In this document: positions 30,900 through 42,696 of the stretch, piece after piece | How positions within the stretch are numbered: the first letter of the stretch is position 1 | How the letters are laid out: each line of letters begins with the position of its first letter | Assembly (NCBI GenBank): GCA_033239005.1 | Contig: BSQZ01000029.1 | Coordinates: 3,593,501-3,657,500, forward strand | DNA length: 64,000 nucleotides | Direction: 5' to 3' | DNA from: Lamellibrachia satsuma | Taxonomy: Eukaryota > Annelida > Polychaeta > Sabellida > Siboglinidae | Position numbers and translations under genes: made by a program | The notes under the pieces: model-generated | The model's database searches: none | Seen by the model: the letters and a program-made list of their open reading frames with translations, nothing else | What the model was told of the DNA's origin: nothing

Positions 30900-33800
30900 T
30901 TACATCATAACATGTACACCTTTATTACAACAATTTATTTTAAATAAACAGTTAAAACATTTAACTGTGATTTAGTGGTAAACTAATATTCTTACATTAA
31001 TTACATGATTAAGCTACTGTATTACTGTTTCTAGGATGGAGTCATATTTACAAACAACAAGGTGTATTGTTAGCAGCTTTCTGCAACCCCCGTATCACCG
31101 GCTGGAATTGAACCAACCACAACTCACTGAGATACTAGTGTTTGTGCCTTATAATAACCATTAGAGACCCACACTGAAAAGAACTACAGCAAATGTCAAC
31201 AGAGCTACTTGAAAGAAATAGTTTTGATGGAAATAAACAGCTGTATAGTTTGATGTACATGACTGCTCCGGGGGAAAGGGGTCAGTAGGGGGTGGCTCAC
31301 TGATTGCTCGTCTCTTGGTTTTTGGAAGCCAGCGTGGTACCTGATTGTGTATATGCGTCTTTGTTATTTTTGTCAGAATCTATTTATAATAGGAGTTGTT
31401 TATAAGAATAATACCAGTGCCATCTTTGTCTGTGATATTTTTCTAAGCACCACAATGGAAATAAGTGCTTGCCCTTTTTGGTGTAATCCTAATATATAAT
31501 GTATTCATTCAGTAATTCCCATTTGATGTATGCAAATGTGCAAGTTACATTTTTATTTTGAATAAATAAAATTTGAAAAAAGCGAGGGAACGTCAGCCGA
31601 GTATACACTTCGATTTTTCGTTCTATTTTTTATGAATGAATAGTTGACTCGTGAGTTTATTTCACAATAGCATAAAGTTAGTACACAATACATGAATTAT
31701 TACACATTTAATTGAATTTGTAGAAAAAAAACACTAGTAGAAGTATTTTAAATCGATGGCAGGAATCCCCAATCGTGAAGATGTAATCACAAAATTGACT
31801 ATAAGTTTACTACTGTAGCACATTATTTCTAATTAAAAAATATATGTCCTTTGCATACTACCTTTCTTCGTTCACGGGAAACCGAAAAACCATCGTGCCG
31901 CATTTTCCCCGTGCGTTGCTACAATTTATCGCCGAGCAAAACTGCCCACACGGTGTCTTGTTTGCGAACACCTCAACATCAAAAAAAACCTAGTGGGCGC
32001 GGCTGCATATGCTTAACCATTGGAGCGGGTGAAGTTAAAGCCTGTTATCTTATACCCTCTTTGACCCAATCACCGATACATCTAAGTGGCAGATATTTCA
32101 AAGACACACTGAGGCTGAACGTACAACCAGCGGCGTTCGTATCACGCGTTCATCTGATTGTTTCTAAGAAACTTGAAACGATGGATAGAGGTGAGACCAC
32201 GAGCGCTCGAGTTGTATAGTGTATATTACCAATAAATACTAATAATATATCGGCTAGTTTAATTTTTTTATTATTTACTTTTAATACTAAGCCTAGGCTA
32301 AGCCTAATGTAAGTATTGTCATAATTGACATAAAGCAAAGGAGAGATACCGATGCTAACGGCGTAACGCCGCAAACAAACACCACGGCCGGGTTGGTTGC
32401 ATAAGATTAGTGGTGAAGTAATATCATTGGCATACTCCCATAGCGTTGTCCGAGGTTAGTCACATGATGTTATTAACGCACATCCCTTGAGTGAAACGTG
32501 CAAAAACACCTATTTGGCCCATATCTTGGAATTTTAGCAAAACCAAATGTGAGCTGTGTCACGTGAAATTGTTTACCTTGACTGCTACAAGGTAGCGCCC
32601 GCGAAGGATATGAAATCAAACGATGAAGCCGTGCAAACGCGGCTCCAACGCAGGGTTGGGTTTTTTACCGAATCGCTGAAAACTGGTAATAGGTCTTTTT
32701 ATCGTTTTCCCAGTAAGAACTACCCGAAACTCATAAAATAGGGGCTCAACTTCAGTAGCTCGGCGGTTAGAGAGTCGAATTTTCAGTTGCGATGATCGGA
32801 GTAGCTAATAGTAATAATCTCAGACTCTCAGACATACGTATGCATTTAGTGGAACTTGCCATGTCGATTTTGGATACGTTCATACTAGTATACCTGTCAT
32901 CATATACTGTATTTACAAATGAACCTGAAGTAAAACCAGTGTCTGCGGAAAGCCATTGCTTCTTATATCAGTGTCAAATGGGTATTTGGGAGACATGTGA
33001 CGCATTGCGGGAGGATTAATACTAAACGACGCAGACCGGGGCCGCGATACTTTCTGGGCTGCCACCGCAAAGCGGACTTCGCTAACAGGCTCGCCACAGT
33101 GTCATGTCAAAACTAATGAAAGTGTATCTCATCATGCCCCATAACAATGCCGACCATGACCGGGCCTTTTCAGTGGTGTACAAGAATGACACTGAACCTT
33201 CACCATCGACTAAAACCGTATGCATAGGCGTTCAACATAATTAATAATTTGTCTAGATGTAAATACTTGTTTTGTCTCCTTTGCTAAGTTTGCTTTGATG
33301 GGTGATATGTGAAAGGGTGGAGCGATTGGTCGCGCATGTGCGAGGTGACCAGGTGCGAAGAAACCGGACCTGCGCGGGGAGACAACGAGTGGCTAATAAT
33401 CTCACTCATTTTGATTATCACAGGTTGACATGTATGGAACTATTTAGATGCAGTAGGCCATATTCACTATAATGCTTACGAGGACTGGTTCGTTCTTGCC
33501 CACGTTGTCAGTGACAACTTAATAAAAAATTACCGAGGTCCGAGGTTTAGCTTTTTTCAGGTTTCACTGCTTTTTAACGTTACGTGGCAACCATTGTTTA
33601 TTGATGTACACGTATGTGCAATTTTAACGTATTTGATCATAAATTATGAATTGAATTTCAGTTTTTTATTTATGTTAGTTTTAATAAAGAAATTAAATTG
33701 GCAATTCATTCGTTCAGTGTATTTCCAGACACCACTGAAGATTCTTATTCACTTTGCGGCTCATGCAAAGATTGTCGTCAACTACTGTAGTATCCATGAA

Positions 33801-34400
33801 CGATGAACTTCAGTTTGCATAGGACAAAATCTAAAACTTTTGGTATTTCCATTTTTTATGTTACTTTTTTTAGAATTGTCCAGTTGATGTTGAACAATAG
33901 TGAGCAATCGGTTGGATTGTGTTTCGACATCTGTATCTTGCAGCACCACGTCGACAACTCACAGAGTACGTCAAGTCATCTGTGAAATATTCAGTATTTA
34001 TCTTCAACGTTATCTTTTTGGTTAGTGCTGCTTTCTTGTATAGATCTTCCAATTGATAATCAATCCATTACTTCATTGTAGAAAGAAGTAGAAAGTAAGA
34101 CATGTCACGTTGGACATGATTGCCTAAATGTAATTTTTTTTTATGTATATGTGAAATATATTTAACATTTGCACTACATTACTGACTGTATTCCTAAACA
34201 AGGGAATAACCAAGTTAATGCCATCTACGACTTAGATGCTTTATTAAGGACATCATTTGAGACTGCCCCGGTTGACTGAATTATCATCAGGTGACTATTT
34301 ACTCAACTATTGATAAGGTTAGACCATGTTTGCAGTATGTAGACACTAAAGGCGGCGCAGATGGGCTGTATGGAGCTGTGACCTGGAGTCTGATGTTGCA
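30900..34400. other. No gene recognised; holds one diverged repeat copy
   Basis: No convincing exon found, including the expected N-terminal exon of the tetraspanin. The part at about 33030-33440 is homologous to 43810-44345 (shared CTCATCATGCCCCA, ATCACAGGTTGACATGTATG and intermediate blocks). Confidence 0.45.
33030..33440. repeat. Diverged interspersed repeat, copy 1
   Basis: Aligns by eye with 43810-44345 over several blocks: TCTCATCATGCCCCA, GGGCCTTTT then GTGGT, AATTATTAAT-like, CGCATGTGCGA and ATCACAGGTTGACATGTATG. Both copies lack coding capacity; class unknown. Confidence 0.6.
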
Positions 34401-34401
34401 G

Positions 34402-34590
34402 TTGAGTGGATTTGTAATTGCTGGAGCTGGCCTGTGGATAAAACTGGACAAGATAAAGGAGATCCGACTACTGTTGCAGGAAGTCGTTGACCCAGCAATC
34501 CTGGTTATTATAGCAGGTTGTGTTCTGTTCACATTTGGCTTCCTTGGCTGTGTCGGAGCTCTAAGGGAGAATCTCACACTTCTTCGTTGG
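34402..34590 (+). CDS. Tetraspanin (TspanC8, TSPAN33-like), exon with TM1-TM2
   Basis: 189 nt between an acceptor (TGATGTTGCAG) and donor (TGG|GTGAGT), phase 0. The sequence runs LSGFVIAGAGLWIKL (end of TM1), then VVDPAILVIIAGCVLF (TM2) and FLGCVGALRENLTLLRW, the hallmark GCxGALREN loop of tetraspanins. The upstream open frame (from 34291) lacks tetraspanin features and is probably intron. The first exon with the cytoplasmic N-terminus was not found. Confidence 0.85.
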
Positions 34591-35939
34591 GTGAGTATGT
34601 CACTTGAAAAAAAACACAAGATATGTATATTGATGGGTAAGGGAAAGTAAAAAAAAGTGTTGGCAAGATCCGGGTGTTTCATCAGTGAAGGATCCCAACG
34701 TCAAAGTTAGAAAACGGTTCTATGTAAAAACAACAGGCTTTCCAGCAATCTGTTTTTCTTTTGAATCCTACTGCTAATACACCTTTTTCACGGAGCATGC
34801 GCTGTCAAGGGAAACGCGGGTAGCGGGTCAACTCCGTAGGCGAGTATCAAGTTTTGCATTGATCCAGACAAGCCTCCAGACACTAGCCGGGTTAGAATAG
34901 TTTTTGTGTTAGGAAAACCGAATGTATCAAGTATACAAATGGATCAGGATGTAGATGAAATGTCACAGATGGTAAATATATGCATTTTCTCTCCTCTGGT
35001 TCAAAATGACCAGTTAATTCCGTAAAACAAAGAGGGCCATAAAATACCCAAATGCACTTTCACCGGCTTCGGCCGCCATGCCGAAGGGGCATGTGTAATT
35101 TTTCATCAAAATGTTATCCTTTACTCTAAGATTATATCAAGTCTATGAAAATGGAAGATATATTATCTGTTTTGATAATGCAGTGTGTTAAAACCCATCA
35201 TTCCGACCCGTTAATAAGATGCAGTCGGTTTATTTCACAACAATGGAAATACTGTGCACGGAAATACTGTACACGTGGTGCCTGCATAGACTTGGCACAG
35301 GGAGCATCCCATTACCCGATTGGCCCAATACATTGTATACAATCACCGATAATCATTCCACATCATATGACTTGGGCAATATTGGTAGACTGACACTTTA
35401 CATATCTAAGCCCTACTGTCTGTATAGATACAAATGTGTTTACTCCATAGTGCAACATTCAGACATTCCTAGATACATATATGATGTATCTTGGTGAATG
35501 TTGTATTTTGAGCGGTTTTGCATCCTTTGGCAGAACATGGAAAGCAACAGTTTTTCCATTGTCGGTCATACATCCTAGTATGTTGCAGTTCGGAACACAG
35601 CAACTATGTTTACTTTTATTATTCTTCTTCTAGGATTTTCTGAAATCTTCCAGCCATATATTCTGAAAATATAAATTTATACATTGAATAATTAAACGAT
35701 CAATGATAGAATATGCAAATTTGTGAAGAAAACATGTTGCCAAATGAAAATTGTATGATTGTCTAGCATCAGAACGATAACCAGTAATAACAATTCATGT
35801 TTTGCAATTTAATACCTGTCGATCCCTATATGACTTTGTGTAAACCTGTAAATATAGGCCTTATATCGTGTATCTCTCTCTTACCAAATAAATTATGTTA
35901 TGTTTATCGTTGACATTGTAAAAGTCAAGTGTTATTGAG

Positions 35940-36330
35940 TTTAATAAATTATAAACATGATAACAGAGCCAGACCTACATGTATGGCCTTTTCCAGATCA
36001 TACTTTAAATCCTGTACAATTGGATTCTCCGCAAGTAAATTCTCTACTTGCTTCTTTTCCACCTGCCACAGTTGATGAAGTAAGGAAAATAATCATGTCC
36101 TCTCCAAATAAGTCCCGTGATCTTGATTCATTACCGACTGCATTGCCGAAAGCATGTCTTGATGCATTACTTTACCCAACCCAAACAAATATTGTAAATA
36201 CATCACTGTGCCCTGTCATGTTTCCTGACGATTTCAAACTAGCGTAAGTCAACCCACTTCTTAAGAAGTCAACTTTGCCTAAAGAAAACTTAAACTTAAT
36301 CTAAGCTTTATTTCCACGGTACTGGAAAAA
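35940..36330 (+). pseudogene. L2-type LINE fragment in tetraspanin intron
   Basis: The frame at 35957-36247 has TVDEVRKIIMSSPNKSRDLDSLPT and CLDALLYPTQTNIVN, then NPLLKKSTL after a stop. This is the start of the RT domain of an L2-like element related to 25704-28900. Only this segment is present. Confidence 0.7.
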
Positions 36331-36524
36331 GTTGCATGAAGCCGTATAAGGTCTCACATATCACTTGTTTTGTATACCATTTTTCTGGGAACTACAAAAT
36401 GACCAATATTTTAAATATTAAAATGCACTATTCATATATACATGTATGGTACAAGAAATAACTATATATTTTTTTTCTACTTGGCGTCTATTGTATAAGT
36501 TCAACAGCCTTAAGTAATTAAATG

Positions 36525-36690
36525 AGATAACGTAGCACTAACGCACATATTGCGCCATGTACGGCAAACCCAACCGGCTTCAGCTTCAGCCGCTTTCTCC
36601 TTCTCCTCGTTTCAACACTCTCCGGGTCCAGTTCTCGCAGAAGGTTCCTGATAGTATCACTAGAAAACAATGAATTCAATACAACGTTGA
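36525..36690 (-). pseudogene. Fragment of an rve-like 'integrase core domain' gene
   Basis: On the minus strand, after TTGTTTTCTAG, the frame reads SDTIRNLLRELDPESVETRRRRKRL then KLKPVGFAVHG. This resembles the LDPEGVExRRxRRLxRR ... KLKPYGFxIHG segment of a widespread animal integrase-core protein. The middle part with the first catalytic Asp is missing, so it is a decayed copy. Confidence 0.45.
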
Positions 36691-37497
36691 CAAGTAGTAT
36701 CAACATAAAATCATGTATGGAAGCATTTTCTTTCAGGTAACCAGTTTGTTCTTACAATATAGAATTGTTCAGTTCATCATTGAGCATGGATATATAGCAA
36801 TACACATTGAGTGGAATGGCCTTCGAAGCCACATGTTCCTCCTGTGTTTTTGGTTGTGACACACGTTTTAACACAATTCACTTAGTGGTTCCAAGGATAA
36901 GTGTTATACCTTTTAATATATTTACATGTTATTGCTTGTAACGTTGACGCTAATTAGCCTTCCACTTATCCCTATCATAATGCATTTCCTTGCAGAGTTT
37001 AACATAAAAACATGATTTGATTGTACTTATTACAACAACTGATTTCTTAAACTACAGGGCATAAACTCAAAACACATTTTCCGTTCCAAAGCTGAAAGGA
37101 TGGAAGAATTCCTAGTAGCCATATTTTTGGGTAAAGTTTACTATTTGTGGAGTTTGTGCACTTTACAACTGGTGTTTCACCCAGTTACCAAACTACTGAC
37201 CCACGTATATATGAATAACACCATTATCTTTCATTATGGTGTTATTTTAGAATAAAAACAGTACGGATTTATACCATGTATAAGTGACCTACTTTTGTGT
37301 TCTCAGTAATTGCACATACCGCAGTAATTAATAGTACCACAATAATGATAAATGCCACAAATGTGGCAACTTGGGATGAAAGACTTGTTCATTTCAAAGC
37401 CATTTCGACTTCTCTGGGAAGCATTCAGCCATGCTGCAGTTACTGCGCGAAGACTATTTGCTCCGATATCTAACTCTGTATGTAGCCAGGTACTAAT

Positions 37498-37498
37498 T

Positions 37499-37568
<70 letters not shown>
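37498..37568. repeat. (TA)n microsatellite
   Basis: About 70 bp of TA. Confidence 0.95.
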
Positions 37569-37570
<2 letters not shown>

Positions 37571-37926
37571 TCGTGGTGGGGTGGTCACATGTTTGTGGGT
37601 GACCTCGTGGCGAAATAGCCCCACCTGTTTGTAATTAAATTTGTGTATTGGTGGTGGAATGTCTGTATTCTTTGCATTACATGTTCATGACGACTTCTTG
37701 ATGTATATATGTTATCGTCATCCCTGTAGGAATGTGGGCTCTGAGAAACTTGCCGGACGGGGCTGTACATTAGTTCAGTTCCTGTCTGGTTTGCTTTGAG
37801 GAGCTCACATTCCTGTTAATGTGCTTCCCAAAGTGGCTGCGTGATAAGCAGTCCACTTTGCAATAAAATGTTATTTATTTGGCCCATTTCAATCTCTACT
37901 ACATCGGACTTGTGTTGGTTATTGCA

Positions 37927-37945
37927 TAAATAAATAAATAAATAA

Positions 37946-38024
<79 letters not shown>
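37927..38024. repeat. (AAAT)n then (TA)n microsatellite
   Basis: Six AAAT units followed by about 74 bp of TA; stands directly upstream of an L2 fragment. Confidence 0.9.
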
Positions 38025-38026
<2 letters not shown>

Positions 38027-38165
38027 GCAGAGTGTAACCTGCATATCGAAAGTCCTGCTCCCATGCGATGCTGTATACGGTATCGAAAGTATGCGTCCAT
38101 CGAGAAACGAGCGTTCGCCAGTGACATCCGTGATATGGCGATCTGGTTGACACATATATAACGCC

Positions 38166-38880
38166 TTAATCGCGACTATCGTCGACAAACACGCGCCAGC
38201 CATCAACCGCGTCGTCACGGTTCGTTCGAAAACGCCCTGGCATACAGAAGAGCTGTCGGAAGTAAACCGTAACCTCAGCCTCGCCGAACGCCGATGGCGA
38301 AAGGAGAAACTCGTTGTACACAGACAGATCTTCACGACGCTACGAAACTCCTACCGACAAAAACTCAGCGCCGCTAAATCGAGTTACTATTGAATGATGG
38401 CAAAATATGTTAACTATACAATGAAACAAATGTTCCGTGTAGCAAACGCACTGCTCGGCCGGTCAACGCCCGGTCAGCTACCCGACTCACTTGACCATTC
38501 AGCTTTTGCTGAGCGATTTCACAAGTTCTTCGCCGATAATGTTATTGTAATACATCTTACCATCGATTCGCACGCTGAGCTGAACGCCATCGAAATACGA
38601 CAGCCGAATGTTGAAGTACAAGCGCAATTCAGAAATACCGGCTACTGCACAAGATCCGGAGGACATCGTCTATCTACCACTAAGACGTGCGATTTAGACC
38701 CAATGCCGACAAACATGCTGAAGGATGACATCGACCTGCTTGCACCTATACTTACTAACATCGTTAATGCATCTCTACAGTCTGACGTCGTGCTACAGAA
38801 CATTTAACATGCTTTAGTAACACCATTATTTTAGAAAAGATGTCTTGACGTTAACGTACTCACAAACTATCGCCCTATAT
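38166..38880 (+). pseudogene. Second L2-type LINE fragment in tetraspanin intron
   Basis: Frames contain IVDKHAPAINRVVTVR, TPWHTEEL, ERRWRKEKLVVHRQIF, then FADNV, CDLDPMPTNML and LTNYRP. It covers the segment between endonuclease and RT of an L2-like element; stops at 38393 and 38805. Wording differs from the 25.7-kb copy, so it is a different subfamily or older. Confidence 0.7.
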
Positions 38881-39003
38881 AACACAAGTCTTGTGTCGAA
38901 AACTCTGGAACGATACGTCGCAATGACCCGTTTGAGAGCGCATACCGCCCAAGATATTGGTTATGGCAAATGAATCACATTAGTAATGTGTGGTCTGTTG
39001 TAG

Positions 39004-39195
39004 TATTACACGTGCCTGATTGCGTTTGTTCTGGCTCAGTTAATCGGCATGTTGTCGGTGCTAATCTTGTACGCGGTACCAGCCATACGCAAAGAAATCT
39101 CTTACTTCAACCCATCAAAGGCCCTCAAGATGTGTATCATCAGGTACCAAGAAGATGATGATCTTCGGAACATGATCGATGCAATCCAAAGGAAG
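39004..39195 (+). CDS. Tetraspanin (TspanC8), exon with TM3 and start of large loop
   Basis: 192 nt, phase 0 at both ends: acceptor GTCTGTTGTAG|TAT and donor AGGAAG|GTAAAA. Encodes YYTCLIAFVLAQLIGMLSV (TM3) and then the first part of the large extracellular loop, YQEDDDLRNMIDAIQRK, equivalent to the YRDDLDLQNLIDFGQKK segment of vertebrate TSPAN33. It joins in frame to the exon at 34402-34590. Confidence 0.85.
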
Positions 39196-39563
39196 GTAAA
39201 ACAACAAATCATTGCAGAAGTTGTCAGTTTAAATATTAAATATACTACACTTTTATAAATTTATTAGCGATTTAATGCTTGTATAGAATAACGATAATGT
39301 ACTTTGCTGTGATTCTATTACTATTAAGCCTGATTGTCCAACTAATTAGTTGTCACTAATGTTAATTGAAACGGAACCAAAACAGACAAATCCGAGTAGT
39401 TTTAAACAGATTTTTCATGTAATTTAGGCGGTCGTTTCGTTAAGACATAGTCCGGCCGCCTACCAGTATCAACATCTGTTACACTTACATGTTACAATAT
39501 GGCATCCTGATCGAACCTCTAGTAATTTCCGTTCCGTTCTGGCCATCACCATTTCTATGACAG

Positions 39564-39698
39564 TTAAAGTGCTGTGGCCACAGCTACTCCGGTGAAGGCT
39601 ACAAGGATTGGGGCGAGAACGCGTATTTCAACTGCTCCAAGGATAATAAAAGTGTATCCCGATGCGGCGTACCTCACTCCTGCTGCAAGCCAAAAAAG
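39564..39698 (+). CDS. Tetraspanin (TspanC8), exon with CCG motif
   Basis: 135 nt, phase 0: acceptor TTTCTATGACAG|TTA. Encodes [38 protein letters not shown]. Six of the eight loop cysteines are here, including CCG and SCC. The donor AAG|GTCAAT is weaker than usual (C at +3). One NCS sequon. Confidence 0.9.
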
Positions 39699-40500
39699 GT
39701 CAATCACCATGTAATAATGTAGCACACAGTTGAAAGACACTGTCTGTGTGCCGATGTTTCATATACTGGGCAAAGCATTCAGTACATCCCAGTCTTATGT
39801 GAAGTGTGTGTTTTCACCCAGCAAACATTGAGACGTACCAGACATATTGTCTCACTAGATGAAAGAGCTTAGAGGTGAAGCAATGTCCAATGTCTGTGAA
39901 ACTCGAGGGAACTGTGGTGACACATTCTGGAACAATTTACGGCCGTCCATTGACATTTCTAGTCAGTCGGATAAATATTACAATGTAATTGAAATGTTCA
40001 AAGATACACTAATAATTAGTGTAAATGCAATCACTGCACATCTTACAGTACACATTATAATTACAGAAAACTAAGGGATGTCTGCATTGTTCATGTAACG
40101 GATATTTTTTATCATGCGCCATTCTCATCCCTGAATTAGCCTCTCAAAAGCAGACTATTTGTGATAATGGAAATATACATTTATATAGTATCGATGAAGA
40201 ATGTCAGTTCATTTAGTCAACATGCACTGCATCTCCACTGATATTATATAATTTAATAAACAAATATTAAGACAGTGTATTAAACATATTAATGCTAAAT
40301 ATAGAAAAGACATCTATGTACTTGTTTCAGACGAATACATGGTAAATAGTGTCAATAGTATGAAATAAGCAATTTATTTACTTCACTGTTACGTGTATTG
40401 ATACGTTATGATTGTTAACATCAACATCAAATAAACAAAGCTAGTGTGAAACGCCTCTTGTGCTACGTTTTATTTATACAAGCACAATATTCTAACTAAG

Positions 40501-40901
<401 letters not shown>

Positions 40902-41511
40902 TATTTCTTTGTGAACATACATCTTTATACATGAAGTTCATCTTTAATTTAAACCATATTGGAAACAATACAATTTATACTAGTTGCCCCGCTTCGTCTA
41001 CATAGCGTGATAACAATAGTACCACATCAAGTCATGGATTACCCTAGGAGCTCGCCCTGCGCCTATGGCGCGTACAATTTAGCATTGGCGCGTAAACGTC
41101 TATACGCGTGGGTCACCTGGTTGACTTGGCCTATGGCTGGGCCCGTGTGTGATTTTTCAACTTGATTACGCTACTAATGTGAGCCAGCGAAAATTGCTCC
41201 ATGCCATTGAAAATATAACAAATATTGATTTAGTTAACTTGTTTTCGCACATGTATCCAATCTAGTGTTGTTTAGCCGATTTCCGTTCCCTTTTATGAAC
41301 TCACCAGGAACAACCATATAATCTCTGATTTATATTTTTAAAACAAAGCAATAAAACGGATATTTCATATGGTAGAGGCTGCGTTACCGCTTATCCACAA
41401 AGTTTCGCGTGCCGAATCGCCGTAAAATGGAGCATTGATCAGCGGCTTCAGTGCCAGACATTAGGTCAAACATGGAAAACGATCCAAGTAATAAGTCACA
41501 TAATTTAAATG

Positions 41512-41575
41512 AACAGTTTTTCAAGAAGCTTGCATCTACCACCCCGTTTTTCAAAAAGCTAGCATCTACCACTCC
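41512..41575 (+). repeat. Short tandem duplication
   Basis: Two adjacent copies of about 30 bp: TTTTTCAAGAAGCTTGCATC and TTTTTCAAAAAGCTAGCATC, each followed by TACCAC(C/T)CC. Confidence 0.7.
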
Positions 41576-42045
41576 ATTAACCAGACTTGTTGGCAAGTCA
41601 CAAAATGGCAAGTTAAGTCAAGTCTCAAATCATTGACCTGCGAGTCAAGCAGAGTCTCAAGTTAAGTATCAAGTCAATGACTTCCAAGTCAAGTTTTGAT
41701 TTATCTATCTCAAGTCCAAATAAAGTTGCAAGGCATAAAAATGTGCCACTAGAGTACGACTGGAGTCAGCCCCTGTGACTCCAGTCAACAACTCTGCCAT
41801 TCACCTCAACCATCTCTACAAATACCTCAAGGAACACCTGGTGTGTGCGAGGAAACTCGTTGGTTCTTAACCGAGTGACAATGCATGTTTTTTGGTGAAT
41901 AAGACTTAAGGTGATGAAAGTAGGCCAATACATTGTAATTAGGTGATTTAACAGGAAAACTTAAATTTACAATTTCACCTAAATATAAAATATCTTGAAA
42001 ACTAACATATGTGATTGAAATATAATGTTGCATTTTGTTTTGCAG

Positions 42046-42093
42046 GATAACGTTATTAATGTTATGTGCGGTTACAGTGTCGTTGGATTAGAT
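42046..42093 (+). CDS. Tetraspanin (TspanC8), short exon
   Basis: 48 nt, phase 0: acceptor TTTTGTTTTGCAG|GAT and donor GAT|GTAAGT. Encodes DNVINVMCGYSVVGLD, matching the AVINTMCGQGMQ segment of TSPAN33, with the seventh loop cysteine. Recognised only through family knowledge and flanking exons. Confidence 0.85.
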
Positions 42094-42579
42094 GTAAGTT
42101 AATCCAACATTAAAAAGAATTCAAAGTTATAATAACTAATCAGTATTTACCTTTTTTTTATTTATGACTCGGTGTCATTGTTCAGATTACGGTTTACTAA
42201 TATTTCGTCCATTTGATTTATGTTGTACTGGTTTATCACAAATTGTACTACCATTGAACCATGAAACTGTTATGACGCGAGTATAATAACTATTTCTATA
42301 TATACTGAGTAGGCAGCCAAACAAATGATCTAGTCGAGTATAAAATGGCATAGTGTACTACTACATTGTAATTCATATTTATCTGAAATATGACATTTGT
42401 GAAGTTGGGTTATTAAATTAGTATAATTATTCACCACCAGCGGTGTCTCGTACCCGGAAAGCTTCTCAATTAATTTCAACCTGGTGTTATTGATATGATG
42501 ATTTGTATAGTACTTTTTTAAATGTTTGTGTCCCCTTAATTAATTAGTATTCCTATACCATACGATAACTTCCTTTCAG

Positions 42580-42696
42580 ACAGTAACACTTTCAAAGAAG
42601 ATCTATCTGAATGGTTGCTTGAAGGGCTTTGAAGATTGGATGAACACACACCTGTTCGTAGTAGGAGGCATGATAATTGCAGTGTTTGTACCACAG
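42580..42696 (+). CDS. Tetraspanin (TspanC8), exon with end of loop and TM4
   Basis: 117 nt, phase 0: acceptor ATAACTTCCTTTCAG|ACA and donor CCACAG|GTGCGT. Encodes KKIYLNGCLKGFEDWMNTH, with the eighth loop cysteine, and LFVVGGMIIAVFVPQ of TM4. Together the five exons give 227 codons with eight loop cysteines, so the protein is a TspanC8, the group that escorts the protease ADAM10 from the endoplasmic reticulum and sets its substrates. The last exon (C-terminal tail) was not found before 58.7 kb. Confidence 0.9.

Noticed and set aside
34291..34401. N-terminal extension of the tetraspanin exon
   Set aside because: Open frame but no tetraspanin-like text, and an acceptor stands at 34401; treated as intron.
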